This document shows, piece by piece, positions 47,669 to 56,277 of a DNA stretch of 64,000 nt (within the stretch, counting starts at the first letter, position 1; each line of letters starts with the position of its first letter). Position numbers and translations under genes: made by a program. The notes beneath the pieces were generated by a model. The model made no database searches. It saw only the letters and a list, made by a program, of their open reading frames with translations, and was not told the origin of the DNA. The stretch is from Virgisporangium aurantiacum (GTDB taxonomy: Bacteria > Actinomycetota > Actinomycetes > Mycobacteriales > Micromonosporaceae), in the NCBI RefSeq assembly GCF_016863635.1, contig NZ_BOPG01000024.1:186001-250000 (forward strand). The letters are read 5' to 3'.

Positions 47669-48873
47669 TGCGGGGGGTCGCCGTCTCCGGGCTCGGCGTG
47701 CTGACGTCGATCGGCGCCGACCTGAAGACGTTCTGGGGGAACCTGGTCGAACCGGTGCCCACGTTCGGCCCGCCGTCGGCGTGCCCGCAGGTGCGGGTGC
47801 CGGTGGCCGAGATCGGGTCCACCGACTTCATCACCGGATCGGTGCTGCCCAAGCCGGCGCTGTGCGACCGGTCGGCGCTGGTCGCCGTCGCGGCGGCGAA
47901 GAGCGCGCTCGACGACGCGGGCCTCGCACCCGACTCGGTCGCACCCGACCGGGTGGCCGTGATCATCGGCAGCGGCGCGGCCGGCGTCGCGACGATCGAG
48001 GAGCAGTACGACCTGCTGTACCGGCAGCGCCGGCCGCGGGTCAGCCCGCTGACGGTCCCGAAGATGATGAGCAGTTCACCGGCCAGCTGGATCGCGATCG
48101 CGTTCGGGTTCCAGGGGCCGGCGTTCGTGGTGGCCAGCGCGTGCGCGTCGGCCACGCACGCCATCGGGATCGCCGCCCAGCTCGTCGAGTCGGGGGCGGT
48201 CGACGTCGCGGTGTGCGGCGGCACCGAGGCCTACCTGGCCGAGGGGCCGCTGCGGTCGTGGGAGGCGCTCGGCGTGCTGGCGAAGGACACCTGCCGGCCG
48301 TTCTCCGCCAACCGGGCCGGGCTGGTCCTCGCCGAGGGCGCGGGAATGCTGGTGCTCGAGTCCGTCGCGCACGCCCGGGCCCGGGGCTTCGTTCCGCGCG
48401 CCGAGGTGCTGGGCGCCGGGTGGAGCGCCGACGCCGGTCACCTCACCCGGCCCGCCGCCGCCGGAATGGCCGCCGCCATGCGCAAGGCGCTGGCCGCGGC
48501 GGAGATCGCACCCGGCGAGGTCGACTACATCAACGCGCACGGCACCGGCACGCCGGCCAACGACCCGACCGAGACGGTCGCGCTCAAGGACGTGTTCGGC
48601 GAGGTGCCGCTGATGTCGTCGACGAAGGGCACCACCGGCCACGCGTTGGGCGCGTCGGGCGGCATCGAGGCGGTGGCGGCCCTGCTGGCGGTGGAGCACG
48701 GCGCGGTGCCGCCGACGGCCAACTACGAGGCACCCGACCCGGAGTGCGACCTCGACTGCGTCCCGAACGTGGCCCGCGAGCACCCCGTCCGCACCGTCAT
48801 GTCGAACTCGTTCGCGTTCGGTGGGCTCAACGCATCCGTTCTATTCCAGATCACAGGCAAGGGGGACAGGTGA
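47668..48873 (+). CDS. Beta-ketoacyl-ACP synthase (KAS I/II, FabF-like)
   Basis: A 401-residue elongating condensing enzyme with the full C-H-H triad: Cys159 in ASACASATHA, His291 in INAHGTGTPAND and His325 in TTGHALGASGG. It should extend acyl-ACP with malonyl-ACP, either on the ACP of the preceding gene or a housekeeping ACP. It is shorter in its N-terminal part than FabF and has no chain-length-factor partner here. The ATG overlaps the stop of the KR-ACP gene by one base (TGATG). Confidence 0.92.
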   Translation: MRGVAVSGLGVLTSIGADLKTFWGNLVEPVPTFGPPSACPQVRVPVAEIGSTDFITGSVLPKPALCDRSALVAVAAAKSALDDAGLAPDSVAPDRVAVIIGSGAAGVATIEEQYDLLYRQRRPRVSPLTVPKMMSSSPASWIAIAFGFQGPAFVVASACASATHAIGIAAQLVESGAVDVAVCGGTEAYLAEGPLRSWEALGVLAKDTCRPFSANRAGLVLAEGAGMLVLESVAHARARGFVPRAEVLGAGWSADAGHLTRPAAAGMAAAMRKALAAAEIAPGEVDYINAHGTGTPANDPTETVALKDVFGEVPLMSSTKGTTGHALGASGGIEAVAALLAVEHGAVPPTANYEAPDPECDLDCVPNVAREHPVRTVMSNSFAFGGLNASVLFQITGKGDR

Positions 48874-49460
48874 TGTCGACAGCGTCGTTCGTAGGCTTCT
48901 TCCTGCTCGGCGTCGTGCTGTGGACCGCCCTGGAGTGGCTCATCCACGGCAAGGCGGGACACCGCAAGAAGGCGAAGAACCCGTTCGCGAAGGAACACGC
49001 GAAGCACCACGCGACCACGAGCTACATCGCCGGGTGGCCGATCAAGTTCGTGATCGTCACGCCGGCGTCCCTGCTCGTGTGGGGCGCCCTCATGCCGGTG
49101 ATGGGCAAGGTGAACGCCGCCGGGATCGTGGCCGGGCTCGCGCTCATGTACCTGTACTACGAGGCGGTGCACCGGTCCATCCACCGCCGCGCGCCGCGCA
49201 ACCGGTACGACCGGTGGATCCGGATCCACCACGTCTACCACCACTTCCACAACCCGCAGCAGAACTGGGGCGTCACGTCCCCGTTGTGGGACAAGGTGTT
49301 CGGCACCTACGTGAAGGTGGAGCTGCCGGTGTCGATCCCGGAGAAGCACGTGTTCCCCTGGATGCTCGACCCCGACACCGGTGACCTCGCCGCCGCGTAC
49401 GCCGACGACTACGTGATCCGCCAGCGCCGTCGCGACGGCGCTCCGGTCGAGACCGGCTGA
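48873..49460 (+). CDS. Fatty-acid hydroxylase/sterol desaturase family protein
   Basis: A 195-residue membrane protein with the histidine clusters of the FA_hydroxylase superfamily: EWLIHGKAGH, HAKHH, HRSIHRR and HHVYHHFHN. These bind a di-iron centre that hydroxylates or desaturates lipid chains in the membrane. At under 200 residues it is near the minimal catalytic core, with three or four helices. The ATG overlaps the synthase stop and GGGGGA lies upstream. With the desaturase at the head of the operon this gives the pathway two membrane oxidases. Confidence 0.88.
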   Translation: MSTASFVGFFLLGVVLWTALEWLIHGKAGHRKKAKNPFAKEHAKHHATTSYIAGWPIKFVIVTPASLLVWGALMPVMGKVNAAGIVAGLALMYLYYEAVHRSIHRRAPRNRYDRWIRIHHVYHHFHNPQQNWGVTSPLWDKVFGTYVKVELPVSIPEKHVFPWMLDPDTGDLAAAYADDYVIRQRRRDGAPVETG

Positions 49461-49483
49461 GAAGGCAGCCCCGGCAACAGACG

Positions 49484-50395
49484 ATGGTCGTCGCTGAATC
49501 CGAGTCCGAACCTCGCACCCGCCGCCGGCCACTGACGCGGACCCTGCTCGCCTCGGTGGCCGCCGCGGTGTTCGTGGCCGTGCACGTCGCCGGTGGCGAC
49601 CTGAAGGTCACCCATGTGCTGTTCGCCGTCGTCACGGTGGTGGCGGTGTTCATGCTCGACCGCTGGCGCGCGGTGGTGCTGTTCGCGCTGCCGTTCATCG
49701 TCATGACGGCCGCGTACGACCTGCAGCGGTTCGTCGGCGCGAAGGTGACGTCGATGCCGGTGCACGTCACCGCGCTGCGCACCTGGGAACTGGCATGGTT
49801 CGGCATCCACACGCCGCACGGCGAGATCACCCCCGCCGCGTGGTTCCAGACGCACACCCTCGCGGTGCTCGACGTCGTGTCGGCGTTGACGTACCTCGGG
49901 TTCGTCGCCGCGTTCCTGGTCATGGCGGTGTGGTGGCGGTTCAAGGAGAAGCGGCCCGAGGCGCAGCGGGTGATGTGGGCGCTGCTGTGGCTGCACCTGA
50001 CCGGCTACCTCGTGCACCTGCTGTACCCGACCGCGCCGCCGTGGTACGTCGACGTCTACGGCGACGGTCCGGCCGTCGCCGACGCGGCGCCCGACCCGGC
50101 CGGCCTGGCGCGGTTCGACGACCTGTTCGACACGTCCTGGTTCGCCAACCAGTACAGCACCAGTTCGAACACGTTCGGCGCCTGCCCGTCGCTGCACGTC
50201 GGGCAGATGTTCCTGGCCGTGCTGTTCGCGCTGCGGTTCCGGTCGCTGCGCACGGTCGCGGTCACGTACTGGGCGCTGGTGCTGTTCGCGTCCGTCTACC
50301 TGAACCACCACTACATCGTGGACGGCCTCGTCGGGATGGTGTTCGCGGTCGGCGCCTACCTCCTGGTGCACCTGCCGGGGAGACTCCGGAGATGA
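49484..50395 (+). CDS. Aur1-like PAP2 transferase (inositol phosphoceramide synthase-like)
   Basis: A 303-residue membrane protein with about six helices. It has the PAP2_3 motifs LLYPTAPPWYVD, GACPSLHVG with the catalytic histidine, and NHHYIVDGLVG with the second histidine and aspartate. This pattern is closest to the Aur1/Ipt1 group, which transfers a phospho-head group such as inositol phosphate from a phospholipid to an acceptor lipid. It is thus the likely head-group enzyme of the operon. Simple phosphatase activity is the alternative. It lies 23 bp after the hydroxylase and its stop overlaps the ABC ATPase start. Confidence 0.87.
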   Translation: MVVAESESEPRTRRRPLTRTLLASVAAAVFVAVHVAGGDLKVTHVLFAVVTVVAVFMLDRWRAVVLFALPFIVMTAAYDLQRFVGAKVTSMPVHVTALRTWELAWFGIHTPHGEITPAAWFQTHTLAVLDVVSALTYLGFVAAFLVMAVWWRFKEKRPEAQRVMWALLWLHLTGYLVHLLYPTAPPWYVDVYGDGPAVADAAPDPAGLARFDDLFDTSWFANQYSTSSNTFGACPSLHVGQMFLAVLFALRFRSLRTVAVTYWALVLFASVYLNHHYIVDGLVGMVFAVGAYLLVHLPGRLRR

Positions 50396-51096
50396 CGCCC
50401 GAGGAGCGCGCGCTCACCTACCGGCAGCGGATGGTGTACGCGGCCAACGTCGTGAAGCATTACCACACCGGCGAGCTGGAGGTGCCCGCCCTGCGGGGCG
50501 TCAGCGTCGACATCTGGGCCGGTGAGTTCGTCGCCATCATGGGCCCGTCCGGAAACGGCAAGTCGACGCTGATGAACTGCCTGTCCGGCATCGATACCAT
50601 CGACTCCGGCCTGGTGATCGTCGACGGGTACGAGATCCACGCGTTGTCCGACAAGGCCCGCACCGCCCACCGGGCGAAGCGGATGGGCTTCGTGTTCCAG
50701 GGCTTCAACCTGATCCCGGTGCTCACCGCCGTCGAGAACGTGGAACTGCCGCTGCTCGCGGCGTCGGTCAAGCCGGCCGAGGCGCGGCGGCGCGCGGTCG
50801 CCATGCTCGCCCGGGTCGGCCTCGACGACCGCGCGCACCACCGCCCCGGTGAACTGTCCGGCGGGCAGCAGCAGCGGGTGGCGATCGCCCGCGCGCTGGT
50901 CGGAAACCCCGCCGTCGTCTGGGCCGACGAACCGACCGGGAACCTCGACTCGTCGACCGCCACGGCAATCGTCGAGCTGTTCGTCGAGCTGACCGCGGGC
51001 GGTCACACCGTCGTCATCGTCACCCACGACCCGGCGATCGCGGCGCGGGCGCACCGGGTCATCGACATGGTCGACGGCCGCGTGGTGCCGGTGTGA
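50392..51096 (+). CDS. ABC transporter ATP-binding protein (MacB/LolD-like)
   Basis: A 234-residue ATPase of the type that pairs with FtsX-like permeases. Walker A is GPSGNGKST, the Q-loop GFVFQGFNLIPVLTAVENV, the signature LSGGQQQRVAIARAL, Walker B VVWADEPTGNLDS, and the switch histidine lies in IVTHD. These proteins power mechanotransmission-type extraction of lipids or lipoproteins rather than classical import. The N-terminal 25 residues (EERALTYRQRMVY) are unusual for the family. The ATG overlaps the transferase stop and the permease follows with a GTGA overlap. Confidence 0.92.
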   Translation: MTPEERALTYRQRMVYAANVVKHYHTGELEVPALRGVSVDIWAGEFVAIMGPSGNGKSTLMNCLSGIDTIDSGLVIVDGYEIHALSDKARTAHRAKRMGFVFQGFNLIPVLTAVENVELPLLAASVKPAEARRRAVAMLARVGLDDRAHHRPGELSGGQQQRVAIARALVGNPAVVWADEPTGNLDSSTATAIVELFVELTAGGHTVVIVTHDPAIAARAHRVIDMVDGRVVPV

Positions 51097-53921
51097 CGCT
51101 CGCCTGCGCCGTCGTTCTCGGGCTGCTCGTCCCGCCGATCCTGTTCGACCTCCTGTTCCGGCCGGCCGTGCGGCGGATCGGGCTGCGCAACGTGGTCCGG
51201 CGGCCGGGCGAGGCGGCGCTGGTGGTGTTCGGGTCGATGCTGGCGACCGCGCTCATCACCGCGTCGTTCATCGTCGGCGACTCGTTCGGGACGTCGTTCC
51301 GGGCCCGGGCGGAGACCTACCTCGGCCCGCTCGACCTCGTGGTGGCCACCACCGACGTCGACGCCGACCTGGGCAGGCTGAACGCGGTGCGCTCGGCGGA
51401 GGACACGCCGATCGAGTCGGTGATGGCGGTGCGTGAGGGTGACATCAGCGCCGCCGACGGCCGCGGCCGGACGCAGCCGCGGGAACGGTTCTGGGAGGTG
51501 GACCCGGCCGAGGCGCGCCGGTTCGGCAACGACCTGGCCGCGTCCGGCCTGACGGACCTGCCGGAGCGGTTGGGGCCTGACGAGGTGGCGGTCAACGCCG
51601 ACCTGGCCGACCGGTTGCGCCTCGGCACGGGCGACGGCCTCGAACTCGTCGCCGGCACCGTCGTCCGCAACCTGAGGATCGTCGCCGTGCTCCCCGAGCG
51701 CGGGCTCGCCGGGTACGCGCCGATCATCGTCGCGAAGGGCGTGCTGAGCGACGCGATCGGGGACCGGCCGGGCGTCATCCGCGACGTCATCGCGGTCTCG
51801 AACGTCGGCGACACCTACGGCGGTGCACGTCGCAGCGCGGCGGCCGAACGCCGGATCGTCGAGACGCTGGGCGAGCGCACCACGGTCGTCCCCGTGAAGG
51901 CGCAGACGCTCGACCGGGCCGACAAGATCGGCGACCAGGCGACCACCCGGTTCAGCACGGTGGGCGGGTTCACCGTGGCGGCGGCGGTGCTGCTCGTCGT
52001 CAACCTGTTCGTCATGCTCGCCATGGAACGCCGGGTCGAGCTGGGCACCCTGCGTGCGGTGGGCGTCCAGGAGGGCCACACCCGGCGGGCGTTCGCCGTG
52101 GAGGGGCTGGTCTACGGGCTGTTGGCGACGATCATCGGCGTCGGGGTCGGGCTCGACGTCGCGGCGCTGGTCATCCGCACCGCGCACGGGCTGTTCGGGG
52201 TCGGCCTGGACTTCGACCTGCGGCTGGGCGTCGAGCCGACCAGCCTGCTGTCGGGCGCGGTGATCGGGCTGGCCATCTCGCAGCTCACGGTGCTCGTCAC
52301 CACGATGCGGGTGGTGAAGGTCAACATCGTGGCGGCGCTCAAGGACGCGGTGCCGCGCCGGGCCCGCGGCGACTCGCGGCCGCGCATCGTCACCGGGCTG
52401 GTGCTGTGCGCCGTCGCGGGCGCCGCGTGGGCGCTGGCCCCGGACACCCAGGCCACCGTGTTCACCGCGCCGCTGGTGATCGCGGTCGGGCTGATCCCGG
52501 CACTGACCGCCCTGATCGGGCCGAGAGCCGCGGTGACGCTGTGCTGCGGCGCCGGCATCGCCTGGGCGGGCACAGCGTTCGGGCTGCGGCCGGAGCTGTT
52601 CGAGAAGACCGAGATCACGCTGTTCATCGTCCAGGGGGTCGCGCTCATCGGGCTGTCGGCCACGATCGTGGCGGTCTTCGACACGTGGCTCGTCGCCGGC
52701 ATCCGCGCGGTGGGCAAGGGCTTCGTCGCGTCGCGGCTCGGGTTGGCGACCGCGCTGGCGCGACCGGTCCGCACCGCGCTGCTGACGTCGATGTACGCGC
52801 TGGTCATCTTCACGGTCACGTTCACGGCGGTGCTCAACACCGTCCTCGCGCAGGAGGAGCCGAAGGACATCGCCCGCGCCGGCGGCGGCTACGACGTGGT
52901 GCTGTTCAGCAGCCGCGCGTCACCCGTGACCGCCGAGGCGCTGCGCGGCCGCGCCGACGTCGCCCGCGCGATCGACCTGACCGACGGCTACGCCATGGTC
53001 GCCTCGCCGGCGTTGGACACCTACGAGCGCGACCAGGGCACCGGCCAGGGTTTCACCGACGGCCGCCCGGTCCGCCGCACCGTCACGCTCGTGACGCCCG
53101 AACTGGCCGGCAACGGCCCACCCCAACTGGCCGAGCGCGCGGGCCGCTTCGCCTCCGACCGGGACGCCTGGTCGTACGTGGCCGCCACCCCGGGTGCCGT
53201 CATCGTGCCCAAGTACGTCGGCCTGGAGATCGGCCAGACCGTGCAGGTCGTCGACGCCCAGAGCCGGCGCACCGACCTGGAGATCGTCGGCCTCAGCGAC
53301 TGGAACTGGCTGGTCGGCGCCGGCCTCTACGTCTCCGAACGGCAGGCCGCCCTGCTGCTCGCCGACACCCCGCCGGTGGTGCGCCAGTACGTCGCCGCCG
53401 CCGACGGCGTGGACACGACGACCCTGCAGGCGGCCCTGAACGCCGACTACTTCGCCAACGGCGCCGACGCCCGCTCGTTCGCCGCCGACATCGCCACCCA
53501 GTCGGCGGAGGCCACCGCGTTCATCGAGATCCTCCAGGGCTTCCTCGGCCTCGGCCTGCTGGTCGGCATGGCCGGGCTGACCGTCGTGCTGGTCCGCGGC
53601 GTCCGCGAGCGGCGCCAGCAGTTGGGCATGCTGCGGGCGATCGGCTTCCCGCCGAGCGTGCTGCGCAACACGTTCCTCGTCGAGGCGTCGTTCGTCGGCG
53701 TGCAGGGCATCGTGCTCGGCATCGGCCTGGGCGTGCTGTGCGCGTGGCAGGTGCTGACGATGTCGACCGCTGTCGCGCGTCACCTCGATTTCGCCGTGCC
53801 CGGGGTGTTCCTGGCGGCACTGGCGGTGGCGGCGCTGGCGGCGGCCCTGCTGGCCGGCCTGGTCCCGGCGATCCGCGCCGGCCGCACCGCGCCGGCGGAG
53901 TCGTTGCGCCTGCCCGGGTAG
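51093..53921 (+). CDS. FtsX-type ABC permease (MacB-like, large)
   Basis: A 942-residue permease with two FtsX modules. The N-terminal helix and the segment RIGLRNVVRRPGEAALVVFGSM are followed by a large extracytoplasmic domain, then helices with MERRVELGTLRAVGV; a second extracytoplasmic domain (about 590-790) and final helices carry RERRQQLGMLRAIGFPPSV. Such proteins move lipids or peptides from the outer leaflet or out of the cell. It starts at a GTG overlapping the ATPase stop and is the last gene of the nine-gene operon, giving the pathway an export step. Confidence 0.9.
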   Translation: MTLACAVVLGLLVPPILFDLLFRPAVRRIGLRNVVRRPGEAALVVFGSMLATALITASFIVGDSFGTSFRARAETYLGPLDLVVATTDVDADLGRLNAVRSAEDTPIESVMAVREGDISAADGRGRTQPRERFWEVDPAEARRFGNDLAASGLTDLPERLGPDEVAVNADLADRLRLGTGDGLELVAGTVVRNLRIVAVLPERGLAGYAPIIVAKGVLSDAIGDRPGVIRDVIAVSNVGDTYGGARRSAAAERRIVETLGERTTVVPVKAQTLDRADKIGDQATTRFSTVGGFTVAAAVLLVVNLFVMLAMERRVELGTLRAVGVQEGHTRRAFAVEGLVYGLLATIIGVGVGLDVAALVIRTAHGLFGVGLDFDLRLGVEPTSLLSGAVIGLAISQLTVLVTTMRVVKVNIVAALKDAVPRRARGDSRPRIVTGLVLCAVAGAAWALAPDTQATVFTAPLVIAVGLIPALTALIGPRAAVTLCCGAGIAWAGTAFGLRPELFEKTEITLFIVQGVALIGLSATIVAVFDTWLVAGIRAVGKGFVASRLGLATALARPVRTALLTSMYALVIFTVTFTAVLNTVLAQEEPKDIARAGGGYDVVLFSSRASPVTAEALRGRADVARAIDLTDGYAMVASPALDTYERDQGTGQGFTDGRPVRRTVTLVTPELAGNGPPQLAERAGRFASDRDAWSYVAATPGAVIVPKYVGLEIGQTVQVVDAQSRRTDLEIVGLSDWNWLVGAGLYVSERQAALLLADTPPVVRQYVAAADGVDTTTLQAALNADYFANGADARSFAADIATQSAEATAFIEILQGFLGLGLLVGMAGLTVVLVRGVRERRQQLGMLRAIGFPPSVLRNTFLVEASFVGVQGIVLGIGLGVLCAWQVLTMSTAVARHLDFAVPGVFLAALAVAALAAALLAGLVPAIRAGRTAPAESLRLPG

Positions 53922-53990
53922 ATGCTAAATCTGCGTTAGAGGTCGGCCCGCTGCCGTGCCCGGGACCGGTCGCGCACCTACCGTCGGGTC

Positions 53991-54353
53991 ATGGAGGGAA
54001 CAGTGTGCGACCCGCAGTGGCTCAGAGACGTGGGTCAGCAGGACCTGCCCGGTATCGCCAACGCGTTGCAGGCGGCGCGTACGGCGCTGCTCGGAACGGT
54101 CGACGACTGGTCGTCGGCGTTCCACGAAGACAACACCGCGTCCGGAAGCATGTACGACGGCACCCGTGACGTGTGGTCGTCGGTCTGCTGGTCGTACTTC
54201 TACTCGTTGCTGGAGGCGGCGACCCGTCTCGACCATGCCGGGCAGGCGCTGGTCGACATGGCCGACACCTACTGCGCGAGCGACGACGGCACGGCGCGCG
54301 ACCTCACCGGCGTCTTCGAGCTTCACGACATCGGTGGAACGCCGGAGGACTGA
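53991..54353 (+). CDS. Small helical protein, possible type VII secretion substrate
   Basis: A 120-residue protein predicted to be a helical hairpin (IANALQAARTALLGTVDDW; YFYSLLEAATRLDHAGQALVDMADTY, in two parts) like WXG100/EspC-type ESX substrates. It lacks a clean WXG motif; DDWSSAFHE occupies the turn. It has no signal peptide. The gene is followed after one base by a larger helical protein with a strong ribosome site, the paired arrangement usual for these substrates. No ESX machinery gene is in the window. Confidence 0.5.
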   Translation: MEGTVCDPQWLRDVGQQDLPGIANALQAARTALLGTVDDWSSAFHEDNTASGSMYDGTRDVWSSVCWSYFYSLLEAATRLDHAGQALVDMADTYCASDDGTARDLTGVFELHDIGGTPED

Positions 54354-54354
54354 G

Positions 54355-55308
54355 ATGCCCGATCACCGGATGCTTGACGACGACACCTTCCGCGAGGCGC
54401 TCAACACCGCGGTCGACGAGATCATCGAGGCGTTCCGCATGGAGTTCGCCCAGTTCGAGATGAACCGGGAGTACCTGGCCTGGTACGAGCGGGAGGCGAA
54501 CACGTGGGTGCCGTTCTCGCCGTGGCGCGACGAGAGCGCGTTCGACGGCCTTCCCGCCGACGACATGGCCGGCCTGGAGGAGCACTACCGCAACCTGTTC
54601 AAGCAGTTCCGCGGGTACAACATCACCGGCGGCACCGCGTCGATCGCGTCGGTCCTCACCGACGACGTGGTCGAGCGGCTGCGCCTGCAGGCCGACGAGG
54701 CCTTCGAGGGCTCCCGCCCGTACGACCTCATCAAGGACAAGCTGGCGGGCTGGGGTGGCGGCCCAGACAGCGCGTCCGACGTGTTCCACCACACGTACAT
54801 GCCCGACCTGTTGATAGCCCTGGTGTACCAGTACGACATCGCGCAGGCGCTGAAGACCGCCATCAAGACGCACGAGGGCGTCGTGCTCGCGGCGCGGGAA
54901 GGCATCCTGCGCATCGCCGACCAGACGCTCTCGGCGCTCGGAGCGCTGCGCGACCGGCGGGCCACCGAGAGTCGGGAGGCGCTGCAACAGTTCGTCCAGG
55001 ACGTCATCGGCGCCTGGACCGGCGCGTCCGGCGAGGCCAAGGCGATCGTCACGGAGGGCCTGGCCGAGATCGGTTCCGCGATCGCGGGAGCGACCCTGGA
55101 GGTGCCCGACGGCGACGTGCGTGAGGTCGTCACCAACATGGAGTCCGCGATCGGCTCGCTGGCGTCGGCGATCCGCGTCGAGGAGGACCTGATCACGAGC
55201 ACGTTGACCGGAATCAACGACCTCATGCACGGCGCCGACCGCATGGACCTGCCACCCGACGTGAACCCACCAGCACCGGTGCGCTCACCGTCGCGCGGCC
55301 CGATCTGA
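54355..55308 (+). CDS. Alpha-helical protein of unknown function (paired with possible ESX substrate)
   Basis: A 317-residue protein, almost all helical, with acidic and aromatic-rich N-terminal helices (FRMEFAQFEMNREYLAWYER) and a long coiled-coil-like C-terminal half, ending in a Pro-rich tail (PPDVNPPAPVRSPS). The ATG is set by GGAGG six bases upstream (54344-54348). It has no membrane segment and no known catalytic motif. The layout resembles the longer member of actinobacterial ESX substrate or LXG-like pairs; this is inference. Confidence 0.65.
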   Translation: MPDHRMLDDDTFREALNTAVDEIIEAFRMEFAQFEMNREYLAWYEREANTWVPFSPWRDESAFDGLPADDMAGLEEHYRNLFKQFRGYNITGGTASIASVLTDDVVERLRLQADEAFEGSRPYDLIKDKLAGWGGGPDSASDVFHHTYMPDLLIALVYQYDIAQALKTAIKTHEGVVLAAREGILRIADQTLSALGALRDRRATESREALQQFVQDVIGAWTGASGEAKAIVTEGLAEIGSAIAGATLEVPDGDVREVVTNMESAIGSLASAIRVEEDLITSTLTGINDLMHGADRMDLPPDVNPPAPVRSPSRGPI

Positions 55309-55339
55309 CCGCCTTCCGTCGCCGCGGTCGGGCCTATGG

Positions 55340-56215
55340 TCAGTGCAGCGTGACCGGGATGTCGGCCAGAACGTCGGTGGCGCCCATGACGTCGATCCGG
55401 GTGATGCGGCCGTTCCTGATCCGCACCGAGTAGAGGGCCTGGACCGTGCCGTCCGGGGCGTACGCGGCGCCGACGAGCCCGTCGACCTCGGCCCATCTTG
55501 TTTCCCGCGCCCGGCCGGCGAACACCCGGGCCACCGCGTCGGCGCCCCGGGCCCGCGTGGTGAGGAGCGGGGCGCCGTGCTCGGCGTACGGTGCGGCGGC
55601 GGCCACCACCTCGGCGTCCGCGCGCAGTTCGACCTCGGGATCGAGCAGCCGCAGCAGCGTCCCGAAGTCCCCCTCGCGCGACGCGCGGAGGAACGCCTCG
55701 ACGGCCTCGCGCTGGCGCGACCGCTCGGCTTCGACGTCGACCTCGCGCACGCGGCGCCGTGCCCGCGACGCGAGCTGGCGCGCGGCGGTGGGCGTGCGCT
55801 CGACGATCGGCGCGATCCGCTCGAACGACAGCCCGAAGATGTCGTGCAGCACGAACGCCAGCCGTTCCAGCGGGCCGAGCGCGTCGAGCACCACCAGCAT
55901 CGCCGCGCCGACCTCGTCGGCGGCGACAGCCTCGTCCTCGACCCCGGTGTCGCCGGAACCAGCCGGCAGGTCGGCGTCGAGGTCCTCGTGCTTCGACGCC
56001 GCCGACCGCACCTGGTCCAGGCTGAGCCGGGAGACCACCACGGTCAGCCACGCCTCCAGGTTCTCGATCGCACCGGCGTCGGCCTGCTGCAGCCGCAGCC
56101 AGGACTCCTGGACGGCGTCCTCCGCGTCGTGGTGCGAGCCGAGGATCCGGTAGGCGATCGCCCGCAGCCGGGGGCGTTGCCGGGTGAACTCGGCGGCGAG
56201 GTCTGTCGTCGTCAC
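55340..56215 (-). CDS. ECF sigma factor, ECF41-like with SnoaL domain
   Basis: A 291-residue factor. Region 2 is AYRILGSHHDAEDAVQESWLRL, region 4 LGPLERLAFVLHDIFGLSFE through the ARQLASRARRRV helix, then a SnoaL/NTF2-like extension of about 120 residues (AFLRASREGDFGTLLRLLDP onward). ECF41-type factors use this extension in place of an anti-sigma factor. The WLPEP motif of classical ECF41 is not seen, so a related subgroup such as ECF56 is possible. It starts at a GTG and diverges from an FAD oxidoreductase over a promoter-like sequence. Confidence 0.88.
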   Translation of the reverse strand: MTTTDLAAEFTRQRPRLRAIAYRILGSHHDAEDAVQESWLRLQQADAGAIENLEAWLTVVVSRLSLDQVRSAASKHEDLDADLPAGSGDTGVEDEAVAADEVGAAMLVVLDALGPLERLAFVLHDIFGLSFERIAPIVERTPTAARQLASRARRRVREVDVEAERSRQREAVEAFLRASREGDFGTLLRLLDPEVELRADAEVVAAAAPYAEHGAPLLTTRARGADAVARVFAGRARETRWAEVDGLVGAAYAPDGTVQALYSVRIRNGRITRIDVMGATDVLADIPVTLH

Positions 56216-56236
56216 GTTTTCGCGGGCCCCTCCGTC
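56210..56236 (+). promoter_or_regulatory. Candidate ECF41-type promoter
   Basis: CGTCACG (56210-56216), 16 bp, CGTC (56233-56236). The published ECF41 promoter form is TGTCACA, about 16 bp, CGTC; here the core GTCAC, the spacing and the -10 match. It would drive the FAD oxidoreductase with a short leader, and its -35 overlaps the first codons of the divergent sigma gene. Confidence 0.5.
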
Positions 56237-56277
56237 GACCTGATCGAACCCACGGTACACAGAGTGCGAGGTTGGAC

